A stretch of DNA of 64,000 nt from Choristoneura fumiferana (taxonomy: Eukaryota; Arthropoda; Insecta; Lepidoptera; Tortricidae): NCBI RefSeq assembly GCF_025370935.1, contig NW_027412811.1:94628-158627 (forward strand). The letters are read 5' to 3'. Below are positions 31,749-43,344 of the stretch, one piece after another; positions within the stretch are counted from its first letter, which is position 1; each line of letters starts with the position of its first letter. The notes under the pieces are model-generated. The model was given only the letters and a program-made list of their open reading frames with translations. It ran no database searches and was not told the origin of the DNA. Made by a program: the position numbers and the translations under genes.

Positions 31749-33570
31749 ATGGCCGCTCTGAAGACTATGTTTGTGCTGGTATTGATGGCCATCATTCTGG
31801 CCAGCGCCGTGGCTGTTCGCGTTGGGCCTTGTGACCAGGTATTTTTTTACAAGCTTTTATTAAATTGCAATGTATGGCAAATAGTCAATTACTGGCCATT
31901 TCATACTAAAAACCGCCCAGACACGCCCAAAATAGGGTTCCGTAGCCATTACGAAGATATTAAGTACTTAATATTTTTCTGAGGATTTCGTATTTCATAC
32001 GGAATCTTTCAAGTTTAGGTGTATTTTATACCTTAGGCTGCTATTTACTCTTAAACTATTAATAATTCTTAAGCAAACTTAGCTGTTATAGTTTTCCTTG
32101 CAAACAAATCACTGAATCGAAAAATCGTTTTAGCAACCTCCTAATGATTTTAAAAGACCTACCAACGATACCCCCACACTACAAGGCTGGATGAAAAAAA
32201 AACACCCCCACTTTACGTTTATAGGAAACTACACTAAAAAAATTTTTTTTGAAATTTTTATTTTACCATTTTGTTGGCATAGTTAACATTCATATTCGTG
32301 CAAAATAACAACTTTCTAGTATTGATAGTCCCTGAGCAAAGCCGCGGGCGGACGGACAGACAGACAGACAGACATGGCGAAACTATAAGGGTTCCGTTTT
32401 TGCAATTTTGGCTCCGGAACCCTAAAAATGAATTCTATTTATATGATTAGTTTTTTGGAGTCTTTTTGTATTTTTTATTTCAACTCCAAATTAGTCGCTA
32501 GTGCTGCTACTTAAGTAGCGTAGTATAAATAATTTAAGCAACCTGAAATTGCATAGAAAAAAAATCGTGTCTAGATTCCTGTCCAGCGGTGGTGTAGAGG
32601 TTATAGCACGCAGGACGGATTGCTGAGGACCTGGGTTCCATTCCCAGCGCTGGTCTCTTTTTCTGGTTTTTCTGTGCGTCAGTTTGTATTTTCGATAATT
32701 CTATTTATGGGTGACCACAATTCAATTTAGTATAAGGTGGCCAGTTATTGAATATTGACTACGTATAGTATCCTAGAAGTAGGGCTGCCATCCGTCCGGG
32801 TTTCCCCGGATTTGTCCTAGTTTAGAGGGCGTCCGGGGAGCGTCCGGGCGGGGTTTCATTTGTAGTCCGGGTTTAAAAATATTTTTAATTTTTAGACCAA
32901 TGCAATTAGAATTTTTCGAAGAATTAATTTCCAGCAAGCTGTAAATCGTTTTATAAGGATCTTATTTGATTGGCCTATATTTTATTATACCTACTGACCA
33001 AGTTTAATAAAAACCTAAACCTGTTGACATGTCCGGGTTTTGGGCTCCAAAATCCGGGGTTTTCACGCGTCTTGTCCTGGTAGCCAAATTTTAGAGATGG
33101 CAGCCCTACCTAGAAGGTACTTGACGATTTACCCTATGTTTTTATATATGTATGTGTGGGTCAAATTTTGCAAGTTAAATTTGACGCACTTTCACTAGTC
33201 GGATTGAATTAAAAGGCATAAGTACTTATGTACTGGTGACAATCTGGTAGTGACATCCTGGTGGTCTGGCCAGGATCGTCTCTGCACGACGAAACTCTTC
33301 AACGGTTCATGGCCTCGACTTGAAATTTGTTACGGAAATGTAGTATGACAATGAGAGTAGTTATACTTACTTAGTCAAGTGAAAGTACAGTCAGCACAAA
33401 AGCTTGCATTAAAAATGACATTAAAGAAAAACTAATTTCATTTAAGCTTTAATCTAACGGTTTCTTTCTAGGTCTGTACTCGAGGCAACGCTGAGCGGGA
33501 CGAGTGTTGCCGGGCCCACGGCTACCGCGGCCACTCCAGCTGCGCCGGCGCCGGGATGAACTGCTACTAG
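31749..33570 (+). CDS. diapausin-family peptide 3 (two exons)
   Basis: Exon 1 (31749-31838) encodes the signal peptide (FVLVLMAIILASAVA) and the first cysteine, ending GPCDQ. Exon 2 (33472-33570) resumes with VCTRGNAERDECCRAHG and ends MNCY. The donor CAG-GTATTT and acceptor TTCTTTCTAG-GT join in phase 0, giving 62 residues with the six-cysteine diapausin order. The mature start AVRVGPCDQVC is closer to the beetle diapause-specific peptide than copies 1 and 2 are, and the extra NNW segment is absent. The 1.6-kb intron, absent from copies 1 and 2, contains a GGGTTCCG repeat, a SINE and a hAT MITE. Confidence 0.88.
31925..32428 (-). repeat. GGGTTCCG / GTCTGTCCGTCC repeat in the diapausin 3 intron
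   Basis: Reverse-oriented copy, from GGGTTCCGTAGCC (left) to GGCTCCGGAACCC (right). Confidence 0.75.
32575..32700 (+). mobile_element. tRNA-derived SINE fragment in the intron
   Basis: tRNA-like body at 32581-32655 (GTCCAGCGGTGGTGTAGAGG ... GGGTTCCATTCCCAGCGCTGG), followed by TTTTTCTGGTTTTTCTGTGC. Confidence 0.65.
32780..33108. mobile_element. hAT-type MITE with perfect 8-bp target duplication
   Basis: Ends TAGGGCTGCCATC / GATGGCAGCCCTA. CCTAGAAG is duplicated at 32772-32779 and 33109-33116. The interior has repeated GTCCGGG words. Confidence 0.92.
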
Positions 33571-33759
33571 CGTCACGAAGACCCTCCTCCTCTCCTCCGG
33601 GAATACCTAGGCTAGTCGTCTGGACCTGGACTCATCATAGTCATCATTGACTCATCATCAAACTGAAGCTACATTGTTGAACTCCCCCTTGGAACGCTAC
33701 TATAAACATCTTGGTGTTCTGTTGTTGTTGTATATTGTTGAGTCTAACTTCTCTGATAG

Positions 33760-33905
33760 CATGGTGGACGGTTGTTGCTCTGAAGATGAGCTCTGGTTGA
33801 GTTCGAAACGCGTCAGTGTAGTGTGGTGGTGATAGATGGGTTTGTGTTTGTGTGCTCGTGCAGTGTGGAGGTGGAACTGCATGAACACACATTTCTTGCA
33901 AAGTA
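33760..33905 (+). repeat. CTGAAGATGAGCTC...GTTCGAAACGCGTC repeat, copy 1
   Basis: A stem GAGCTC/GAGTTC (one G-U pair) around TGGTT, preceded by CTGAAGAT and followed by GAAACGCGTC. Also at 47,755-47,895 and 57,628-57,770. Resembles the ribozyme-bearing repeats of Penelope-like elements; the exact family is uncertain. Confidence 0.5.
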
Positions 33906-34034
33906 ATTGTTTCGGTTCATCTTGTTACCATTATCCAACGAGTCTGTCCACTAGTGGGAGGCCAACGCAGCGTTTTCCTGGTTCATCAGTTGAAAACCCT
34001 GTACAATTGGCTATTCCATTTCAACGTAGGAATA

Positions 34035-34593
34035 TGTCGGCGGTCGACCGTAAAATCGGCCAGATCAGGAAATTTCTAGGCATATCGTGAAACGCCGCTA
34101 TTTCATGATTTAGCCAGTTTAGGCAGATCATGAAACCCGCCATATCGGTTCTGGCACTTCCCCAGCCGCTGAAAAGTTGGCCAGGCATATCACGATGTGC
34201 CTGAGAAACAATACGGCAGATCGATTAGAGCAACGCATTCGTCGATATTCCTAGCTTTATACCGGGCACATCGTGATATGCCGAAAAGAAGAAAAATTTA
34301 GGTACGACGAGCAAAGCAAAGGAATTGTAGTGTGAATTGTGACCACAACGCATGAGCCAAGTGAGCGAAACGAGCGTGCCACGGCAGCGGCCGGCGAAGT
34401 GCCAGAACCGATATGGCGGCGTTTCATGATATGCCTAGGAATTTCATGATCTGCCTAAACGTCACTAGGCAAATCGTTAAACGGTGAGTTTTGAACGATA
34501 TGGCGGATGTCCCTTAGCCAATTCATGAAATGGCGCCATTTCACGATATGCCCAGAAATTTCGTGATCTGGCGGATTTTACAATCGGCCGACG
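34035..34593. mobile_element. non-autonomous derivative of the KRBA2-type transposon, copy 2
   Basis: Starts TGTCGGCGGTCGACCGTAAA and ends GCGGATTTTACAATCGGCCG then ACG. Interior order is opposite to the 30,892 copy. The two bracket diapausin 3. Confidence 0.8.
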
Positions 34594-34849
34594 ATGTCGT
34601 TTTGTATAAAGCATAAACCGTGAGAGTAATGGTTCTACGCTATCTGTGTTGGGTGCTGCACTGGTTGTCTTGGTGCAGGTAACATCGTATGCACGCGACG
34701 CGCGCGCGCGCAGTTAGCGCTGCTCGTACTGTTGTTCAACACTAATGTGCACTACGCTCGTTGGGGGGGGGGTCAATATTAAATGCTTTAACGACGTTCT
34801 TTTTGTATGTATATATGTACATATGTAAACTCTTTATCGTACAGTTGAG

Positions 34850-34985
34850 GTCAAAGATATCTTTACACTTTAGTGTCTTGTCACTGTATGTCATCTGTCA
34901 ATTTTGTGCAAAAGTTCAAACATGTGATAGAGACAAGGCAGTTAAGTGTGAAGATATCTTTGATCTTCACTTTACAAAAGAAAAG
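34850..34985. repeat. foldback repeat AAAGATATCTTT
   Basis: GGTCAAAGATATCTTTACAC and AAGTGTGAAGATATCTTTGA are inverted around ~80 bp. 34,594-34,849 (an alternating GC tract at 34,693 and a G-run at 34,764) and 34,986-35,477 contain no gene that I can support. Confidence 0.5.
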
Positions 34986-35477
34986 AAACAAAATACAATT
35001 GATAAGCTTTGAGATAGGTACATACAGAAAGGCGAATTGGATCTCTACCTGTCAAACCTATCTTTTTCTCTTTCTATTTTGTTATTATTTTCTCAGAAAA
35101 TGTGTATGTTGAATAAAGGGTCAGTATTGTTTAAGTAACATAGTTGTTTCATTTTTGCTTTAAGACAGCTGCGTCTATTATGCTGCGTGATATTATGTGT
35201 GACTTTGTACAGTAATCCATTCCCACTTCGACATTAATCAATATATTTAAGTTCAGCCTCAATTGGCATTGCAATCACTTTTTTACAATGTGGTCTAATT
35301 CCAAAACCATTTCGAGAAATAGGTTTACTAAATCATTTTAACACGTTTTAGTGAAAAAATACTAAATGATCATGTCTTTAATTGCAAGATAACGTTCGAC
35401 CTTTGTTTGACCTTCATTGTAAATAAACTTTATGTAAGCAACTAAACCGCCTAATCCTAACACTGACAGGAGACAAA

Positions 35478-36292
35478 ATGGCAAAAACGGAAACCTTATA
35501 GTTTCGCCATGTGTGTCTGTCTGTCCGTCCGCGGCTTTGCTCAGGGACTATCAATGCTAGAAAGCTGTTATTTTGCACGAATATGTACGTAAACTATGCC
35601 GACAAAATGGTACAACAAAAATATAAGAAAATGTATTTTTTAGAGTACCTCCTATAGTTACGAGCTTTGCGGTGAAGGAAAACATCGTGAGGAAACCTGC
35701 ACAAACCTGCGAAGCAATTCAATGGTGCGTGTGAAGTTCCCAATCCGCACTGGGCCCGCGTGGGAACTATGGCCCAAGCCCTCTTGTTCTGAGAGGAGGC
35801 CTGTGCCCAGCAGTGGGACGTATATAGGCTGGGATGATGATGGATGATGACCTCCTATAGACGTAAAGTGGGGGTGATATTTTTTTTTCCCATCCAACCT
35901 TGCGGTGTATCGTGGGGTATCGTTGGATAAGTCTTTTAATACCATTAGAGGGTTGCTCAAACGATTTTTCGATTCAGTGATTTGTTTGCAAAATATTCAA
36001 TTTTAAAGTGCAAATTTTCATTAAACATCTAAATTGGTGAGTGGAAATATTTGAAAAAATCAGGATGGTAGTAAGTATATCAAACTTACAAGGAAAGCTA
36101 TAACGGTTAAGTTTTCTTGAGAATTATTAGTAGTTTAAGAGTACCTAAATAGCAGCCTAAAGTATAAAATATATCTAAACTTGGAATATTCCGCACAAAA
36201 TACGAAATCCTTAGAAAAACATTACTTATTTTTTTCGTAATGGCTACAGAACCCTATTTCGGGCGTGTGCAACACGCCCTTAGCCGGTTTTT
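35478..36292 (+). repeat. GGGTTCCG / GTCTGTCCGTCC repeat split by an RTE insertion
   Basis: Left part 35478-35657 and right part 35850-36292 (...CACGCCCTTAGCCGG), contiguous once the LINE fragment is taken out. Confidence 0.75.
35658..35849 (+). mobile_element. 5'-truncated RTE insertion with 11-bp target duplication
   Basis: Carries GTGAAGGAAAACATCGTGAG, GAGAGGAGGCCTGTGCCCAG and a GATGATGATGGATGATGA tail. ACCTCCTATAG is duplicated at 35647-35657 and 35850-35860. Confidence 0.92.
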
Positions 36293-36369
36293 AGGGTTCC
36301 GGAGCCAAAATAGCTTAGTAGCGACATCTCTTGTCTGGGTGAGCGGTTGGTTCCGAAAGAGTGTGACGT

Positions 36370-36600
36370 CTGTCGACGCAACATAGATGTCGCTAGTGCT
36401 GCTGCTTAAGTAGCAAAGTAGAAATAAGCAACCTGAGATATGTATGCATAGGAAAAAATCGTGTCTAGATTCCTGTCCAGCAGTGGTGTAGGGGTTATAG
36501 CACGCAGCACGGAATGCTGAGGACCTGGGTTCGATTCCCAGTGCTGGTCTCTTTTTCTGGTTTTTCTGTGCATCCATGTCTCAGTTTGTATTTTCGATAT
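36370..36600 (+). mobile_element. tRNA-derived SINE
   Basis: Has the GATGTCGCTAGTGCTGCTGC head extension and a tRNA-like body at 36475-36549 (B box GGTTCGATTCC), followed by TTTTTCTGGTTTTTCTGTGC. Confidence 0.7.
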
Positions 36601-36632
36601 GGTTTCACGGGATGCCGGGGTTAGATTTTTTG

Positions 36633-36975
36633 ACGGTCATAAATGCTTGTTATAGACTAAATCGGCTAGGTATATTATTCCGGCTATTGTTACGATTAAC
36701 GACATGTTTTTCAAAAAGATAACTGAAAAACAAGACTGAGCAAACAGGGTTTTTGTATATTTTTTTCCTCATCCACTAACTCTGTCGCAGACTGTGTCAA
36801 CAAAATAATTAAAAACAGGCTAAAAAGATGTCGATGTTTATTTAGAACCAGTTATTGATTTTTAGACGTCCATAAATGCTTGTTATAGCCCAAATCGGCT
36901 AGGTAATAAATTCAGACTATTATCACGATCAACGACATGTTTTTCAAAAACAAGACTGAGCAAACAAGGTTTTTA
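36633..36975 (+). repeat. tandem duplication of a ~225-bp unit
   Basis: CATAAATGCTTGTTATAG ... ATCGGCTAGGTA ... ACGACATGTTTTTCAAAAA ... GACTGAGCAAACA occurs at 36,640-36,750 and 36,858-36,970. Confidence 0.7.
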
Positions 36976-37275
36976 GGGTTCCGTAGCCAAAATGGCAAAA
37001 ACGGAACCCTTATAGTTTCGCCATGTCTGTCTGTCTGTCCGTCCGTGGCTTTGCTCAGGGACTATCAATGATAGAAAGCTGTTATTTTGCACGAATATGT
37101 ATGTAAACTATGCCGACAAAATGGTACTTACAATAAAAATTTAAAAACTTTTTTTTTTGTGTACCTCCCATAGACGTAAAGTGGGGGTGATTTTTTTTCT
37201 CATCCAACCTTGTAGTGTGGGATATCGTTGGATAGGTCTTTTAAAATCATTAGGAGGTTGCTCAAACGATTATTA
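36970..37275 (+). repeat. truncated GGGTTCCG / GTCTGTCCGTCC repeat
   Basis: Left half only, ending near ATCATTAGGAGGTTGCTCAA. Confidence 0.7.
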
Positions 37276-37332
37276 GTTTAGCTTGTAGATTTTTTAAAAA
37301 TATTTTTTAAAGAATTTAAAAAAATAAATAAA

Positions 37333-37390
37333 TAAATGTGAGCACAAAAGTGCTCACATTTAAACTTTCATATTTCGTGAAATATGAAAG
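37333..37390. repeat. two adjacent perfect hairpins
   Basis: 37333-37362: 13-bp stem (TAAATGTGAGCAC) with AAAA loop. 37365-37390: 11-12-bp stem (CTTTCATATTTC). They lie between direct repeats TAGCTTGTAGA...TTTTTAAAGAA (37,280 and 37,640). 37,400-38,678 has no gene that I can support. Confidence 0.75.
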
Positions 37391-38678
37391 GTATCGGTGT
37401 CGGGTTTTTTTTAAATACTTGTTATGTACTCAGTAATATGTATTATGCATTAAACCATTCATGTTGCATACAGTTTTTTTATGAAATCAAGTAAAAACTA
37501 CAAATCAAGTAAGAAAAAAAAACTTAAGATGCCGTGTTTTGCCAGAAGTTTACAGTACACATTTTTTTAGTATTTTTTATAAGTAACGTATATAATAAGC
37601 TTTCATTTGAGATATTAAACATTGAAATCGGTCTATTACTTTAGCTTGTAGAATTTTTAGAAATATTTTTTAAAGAAGTGGCGCCATCTCTGTTCCTAAG
37701 GGGTGAAACTTCCGCTGCTGCGGGTCAAATCACTCAGTTTAGTTTGTACTATCACTGTGCAAAGCGGCTTGCTTTCATCACGAAGTGCAGCATTTTGTCT
37801 CTAACAAGTATGACTATTTTTAAGTTATGAGGGGGTCAAAAGTGGCTCCAAATGGTTCGGGTAAAATTACACAAGGCTCATGTTCGTCAGCTCTGTTAGC
37901 TTGAACTTGGCTTGACCTTGACACGCTACCGCGTTTATTATTGCAGCTTGCAAAGAAACTGTCTGACTACCTAACCTGTCTTAGAGTAAACACAAAACTG
38001 CGCATGTGCACCGAAGGTTCTTTATAATGAATGTAAGGTTAGTTTATTAAGTTAGAGACGGAACTCTAGGAGGTGATGTGGATATTGTGTTTATGGAGCT
38101 TTTTACACTTAAAATTGAAATAATTAGTTTGGAACTTAATTTTGGTGAATGCGAAGACTTTGTAAATAACTACCATCAAATATAAATGACATAAAAAATA
38201 AAATCAATGGTCTGGCTCCACACATAAAATTAGTTAACAGTTTTGCTCTTTGCCTCTTAGGTTCTCCAATATTTGAAGAATCTATTTCTGATTTCTATTA
38301 TTACATTTCAAAATTGCACTTACCGTCTCCTTGAAATTAGTCCGCATTATGCGGTTCGCATCTTAAAATTCTATCTTTTCGTCCTAAAATACGGTATTTG
38401 ACAACAACTGATTTTGCCATATCTTAGTATTATTATGAAAATGCTGGCTCATGCATACATGTTTATTTTCACCTCAGCACCTCAAACAGGCAGGTTTTGC
38501 TATGAGAAATCAGTGAGCAAAATCGCATTTTGCTCACTCCGTGAGACAAAGTAACTTTTTTTTAAATGCTGACTACAGTGTTCGGTCTACTTACTGAATT
38601 CTAAATATTTGAACTTTACTTTGATCTGTCATTTCACTACAACACGAAAAAAGCGAGAGATAGGATCAAATGTGTTGA

Positions 38679-38970
38679 TTACAATCTTAAATTAAAGTTT
38701 TGATATAAAAAATATATCGATAGATAAGTAAGTTTCGATAAGATTGCGTCTTGATCAGCTTTCCAAGAATCCAACCTTTGATCGTGCTCAGTTCTCCAAG
38801 TGATCAGCATTTGCTTAATCTCATCCTTAAATTTATCAAATTTATCCGGCCGGTTACCATTATAATTTAACTTTGGTGAGTGAGTCGGACCAGCGTTTTC
38901 GTATTCCTCGTTGGGATGCACACGGCTCCGCCTTCCTCCCGGAATCCGACAGGGCACCTGTAGCAGTATC
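38679..38970 (-). pseudogene. retroelement ORF1 / FP-like coiled-coil fragment
   Basis: The minus frame gives FDKFKDEIKQMLITWRTEHD followed by RLDSWKADQDAILSKL, a heptad-like coiled coil with the K.E...L...W...D pattern. Lepidopteran LINE ORF1 proteins and baculovirus FP-like proteins have this pattern. There is no clear start and the frame stops early. The call rests on pattern only. Confidence 0.35.
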
Positions 38971-39189
38971 AGATCCTTGTACATCGCAATCCGTAGTTGG
39001 AGGCTAAGTAGGTGGCGGAGTGCGCGTAACTTGGCATATTGATGCAATAACGTTTTCGTAGCGGATGGCGATGCCCAACGTTATGAGATCACGGAGTAGC
39101 TGGTAGCACTTTGTCGTAGCAGTCTTCGTAGCACACTCGTAGGCGTCCTAGCACCGGTAGGTGCACGCTCAGGCAGCACACTTAAATGG

Positions 39190-39262
39190 TTATGCACCGT
39201 GGCCGAGCGGCACAGCGACCGGACACGCAATCAAGCGACGCGGGTTCAAATCCAAAATAGGT
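39190..39262 (+). repeat. tRNA-like relic with A and B boxes
   Basis: CACCGTGGCCGAGCGGCACA (A box) and CGCGGGTTCAAATCC (B box) at normal spacing, but the acceptor ends do not pair. A SINE head or tRNA pseudogene. 39,263-39,841 is AT-rich with nothing recognised. Confidence 0.45.
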
Positions 39263-39841
39263 CCCGAACACATAATTTAATTCGATGTTTTTATTGTAAA
39301 TTTGTAATTTGTTTGTTGACTTTGTTTTTATTTCACAGAATAGAGCTTTAACCTACTCGTATAAAACATGTACATAGTTTAGCTGTAGGTATGAAATTAT
39401 TCCACTGCATCGTTAATTACAATAAAATTACAGAAAAAACAAGAAGAAGATAAACAGCCTGTAATGGAAATTCAGAACGCACCGGAAAAACATATTGACA
39501 CGTTCTAACACCTGTGAAACGGGGTTTGTCATAGTGTAGTAGGGTAAGTATGTTATTTGAATAATATAAACGCGTTAGTATTTCCATTTTTGTTATAACT
39601 AAATGACAACAGTGATACTAATTTACATTTTGTTCAACTATATAAGTTCCTTCGTCGTTACTCAAAAAAAAATTAGGTCCAATAGAAAGAAAACAGGTAG
39701 AATAGGTATACAAGTGAAAATTCTGAAAGCACCGGAGGGAAAAAAGTTTTCACTGCCAATTCTACTAATTCTAAGATTATTTTAATTTTAAATAGGTTTA
39801 GCTACTTGCAAAATGAAATAAAAAATCCTTGCTGACTCACT

Positions 39842-40112
39842 TATAAGGGCCTATCATTTTTTTTACCGACACCCCGACACTAATCTGTCCGCGACATTTT
39901 TCAAACAATTGCAGATTTTTGTAAGTAAACATGTTTTTTCTGTAATTTAATAGATGGTGTACATGAATACATGCCATCCTACGTAAGTTCAACCTATTAA
40001 ACCGTGAAATATCTTGTTGGAAGTACGATTTTTTGGTAACGCCAGAGACAATTTTGGTAACGCAGGAGACGCCCAAAGTGTCGGTAAAATAGTTGATTGG
40101 CCCATAAACGTT
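39842..40112 (-). mobile_element. TIR element GGGCCAATCAACT, copy 2
   Basis: Reverse complement of 19,467-19,718 over its length (GGTAACGCAGGAGACGCCCA, CATGAATACATGCCATCCTA). 40,113-40,822 carries no gene that I can support beyond a TATATA near 40,765 ahead of the diapausin relic. Confidence 0.65.
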
Positions 40113-40822
40113 CAATCCAAACCCTAGATCTAGAAAGTCTGAACTTTTACTTAGAAATTCCCTCTTTTTATGGACGTATTTTGAGAAATTTCCACGGGAT
40201 AAGAATTTTGCGATTGAGACAAAGCCGCGGGCGCAAGCTATCTGAAAACAAATCATGAATAATCTGAAACTGACTTCACTGCAATGTTGCCGAAACGTCG
40301 AGGTATATATTACTCGTGTGTGTGTTAGCGTGATAAGTCCCGTTGGTGGTATTTTGACTATGAGTGAAAATCACGGAAGTTTAAAACGTGACTTATATGA
40401 GTGATCAATTTATTTTCTTCCATCTTCAATTTTTCACACTGTAGTGAGGTGAAAAATTGTGTGTTTCGCTCGGCTGTAAAGTTGTTTAGCATCTCGTGCC
40501 TTTGAAACCCTCCGCTAAGCTCAGAATTCTTCTTTTGATTCTACGATCTTTCTCTTGCTCGGAGTTCAGTAAAATGCACTCGCGCCAAACAGTAACTTTC
40601 CACCCTTGCAAAACAAGTAACTATTGAATTGACCGTTGTTTTTCTTACTGAAGCATTAGTAAACATGGGTTACACTTTACACAGTTGCAATCCAAATCAT
40701 TTCTCATTAAAAAAATATTTGAACAAGCTTTTCGCAAACATAGAACAGTACCTAAACAAGCGACGGTATATACGTCGGTTTCATACTCTTTACACAATCT
40801 TCAACTCGAAGCAAGGTTCAAG

Positions 40823-41039
40823 ATGTTCGCTCTGTAAACAATGCTGGTGCACCAGTATCACAAGATACTGGGGCATAGTTGTGGTGCGCGTGATTGGGCC
40901 AGGCCATGTGAGGGAACCAGCTTGCGATGAAGTCTGTGGACGCACCTGTGGGACGCACTGATCCTAAAAAGGACGAATGCTGCAAGCCAACTACGGATGG
41001 AATTCCTGTTACAATGGACAGATGGAATGTTACCACTAG
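40823..41039 (+). pseudogene. diapausin pseudogene 4
   Basis: Begins with the family's AAGATG context, but a stop follows after four codons. Downstream, in shifting frames, the diapausin order is still visible: ACDEVC, DECC, WNSCYNG, MECY, then TAG. Frame breaks fall near 40,960 and 41,005. It is closer to the 46,540 pseudogene than to copies 1-3 (shared CDEVC/CDYTC and GPGHVREPA / APGHVRGPA segments). Confidence 0.8.
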
Positions 41040-41228
41040 AAAATCTTTCAACTACACCAGGCGAACTCTCAATCTTAACGAACCACTAAAATTATAAAGC
41101 TTTTTACTAACCTATGTGTATCAAATATAGTTTTTATGGGTCAGATAGAAGTACGACCTACTTTGCGTATTGAGGATATGTGTGGTGCTAATTTTGTAAT
41201 AGAAGTTCGAGATAATTATAAATACTTA

Positions 41229-41667
41229 GGGCCTGTTTCACCACAACTAACTTTAAGTGACGGATGTCAGTGATGCTGTCTCTGTTTGTTTTTTCCGAAT
41301 AAACAAGGTTCGCAGGTGGTAGGACCTTGTGCAAGGTCAACCCGGATTGCTACCACCATCTTGCTCGCTAATCCTGCCGTGAAGCAGCAGTGCTTGGCAC
41401 TGTTGTGTTTCGGCGTGGAGAGTAAGACAGCCAGTGAAATTACTGGCACTTGAGGTATCCCATCTTAGGCCTCTAGGTTGGCAACGCATCTGCAATAAAT
41501 ACCTCTGGTGTTGCAGATGTTTATGGGCGGTGGTGATCTCTTACCATCAAGAGACCCACTTGCTCGTTTTCCATCCAGTCAAATAAAAAAATAAAAAAAA
41601 AACAAAGATGGCATTGCTTTTATCTGACACTTAAAGTTAGTCAACAAGTGGCGAAACAGGCCCTTAT
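41229..41667. mobile_element. foldback MITE GGGCCTGTTTC with LINE 3' end inserted (unit A, left arm)
   Basis: Outer ends AGGGCCTGTTTCACCAC / GGCGAAACAGGCCCT with ACTTTAAGTG / CACTTAAAGT inside. The middle holds a repeat with GTGCAAGGTC, GTGAAGCAGCAGTGCTTGGC and CTCTTACCATCAAGAGACCC, which looks like a LINE 3' end. Recurs at 50,262, 54,838 and 63,845. Confidence 0.65.
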
Positions 41668-42457
41668 TGTCTACGAAGAATTCGTTCATCGCTATCCCAT
41701 GGAAACTATGGAATTTTCCGGGATAAAATGTATTCGTCTGGGTCATTCAGACTAAAATTTTATAAACAATCTGTATATTGTACAAAGCCAGATGGCCGTT
41801 TTGGGTAAAAGGTAACCAAAATATCGTCACTACTTTGAAAAAATCTCGTATCTGAAATCAATATGTCAACAAAATTGAACCTTGACATAATGTTCATAAA
41901 GTTCACTCAGAATCTATCTATTTTGAGGTACGAGTTTTTTTTTAAGTAGTGACGATATAGGATCCTACTAGGAACTATTTAGGAAAATATTTACGGTGAA
42001 AAATTTAAGAACCAGAATAGGACGTATCTTAGCGAAAACGTTCCAAAGCAGTCATGTTATTCAACTTCACTTTTGATGTTCCTGAAATAAGTTCCAAAAT
42101 ATAATAAAAAATTGTTGAGGTTTGGAACGTTTTTGCTAAAATACATCCATTTTATATACCTACAGATATGCAACACACACAGCATTATGCATTTATAAAA
42201 TTAGCAAGATGAACAAAACAATAAAACGAAAAATACTGATGACGTATTTATTCCAATTCAATTATAAAAAACAACCATGTAAACAATATTCGAAAAATTA
42301 GTACTTTGATGTTATAGTACTTATTACTTTTTACAAAATAGTAATACGAAACATTGTTTTTGCTTAAAAAATCACAAGAAACAAAACAAATTTTCAAGAA
42401 TAAAAAACAATTAATTAATTTTTTTTTTTTTTTTTTTGTGTTAAAATTAATAAAAAT

Positions 42458-43269
42458 TTAAGGGATGTTGTAGGTTTGCGTACCAGTAACTGGCTTGTAG
42501 GAGCTCTCTGTATCAACATTTGTTGTAGATTTCAGCAGGTCTTTCTCGAACTTGTATCCACCAGTAGTGGTTGCGCACGTCTTACGCTGTAAGATGAGGG
42601 TCCATTTGCCATCAGTATAATGCATGTACGCAAACGCCTGGATATTTCCAACGAGCCCCGCCTTTTCGAACAAGTATCCGTAATCTTTGTACTGTAAGGC
42701 ATACGTTGTTGATCCTCCTTTATCGGCCTCCGACAAGTTGTTGAACTGAACGGCTTCCTTGCTTCCTTCAACGTGCCGAAGACGTAGGAATCCGTTGCTC
42801 ATGGGGTAACTGTCAATGAGCAGCCGCTGAGGTCAGGTGTGAAGACATACTTCGGTTGACTGGAGCTGGGATGAGCAGGGATATCAGTATATCCTCCTTG
42901 AGGTAGCCAGTATGCATGTTCTCCTGAAGGATCTGCTTGAAGCGCGTAAACAGTTTTTTTACCTTTTACTTTAGCGAATGTGACCTTTCCGATGTGGTTG
43001 GTTGGTGGTCCTTGGGTCACTAGTGCTCCAGAGGTGAACGCGTAATCTGAGAAGTATGACATTGCTTCAGATATGGATCGCGTTTTTGACACCTTGCCGG
43101 TGCTGACTTTGGTTTTGCCACATTCTATTGCGTGCGCGTTGGGGAGTTCTCTGTCTGGTCCTTCTGCTAGTCTGTTGTTTGGGAGTTGAGGAAGATTACT
43201 CGCAGCCTCAGTCAATGCTTGAAGCTGGATCAATAGTACCACGACCGCAACAATACGTAACAGCCCCAT
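42458..43269 (-). pseudogene. LSGC-motif secreted protein, unit A, left-arm copy, frameshifted
   Basis: Mirror of the intact gene at 62249-63061. The frame opens at 43269 with the same signal peptide and runs about 156 residues through the LSGC motif. It then breaks: a C run (G run 42803-42806 on the plus strand) has four bases here and five in the right arm. The remaining part stays open in another frame (42802-42458), so nothing else has decayed. A TATA (minus, 43325-43319) and the leader are preserved. A true recent inactivation or a homopolymer error are both possible. Confidence 0.8.
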
Positions 43270-43344
43270 GGCTCAAGCTTGGAGTGCGAATTGAACTTGC
43301 GGATAACAATACAAGTCCATTTATACACTAAATTGACTCATAAG

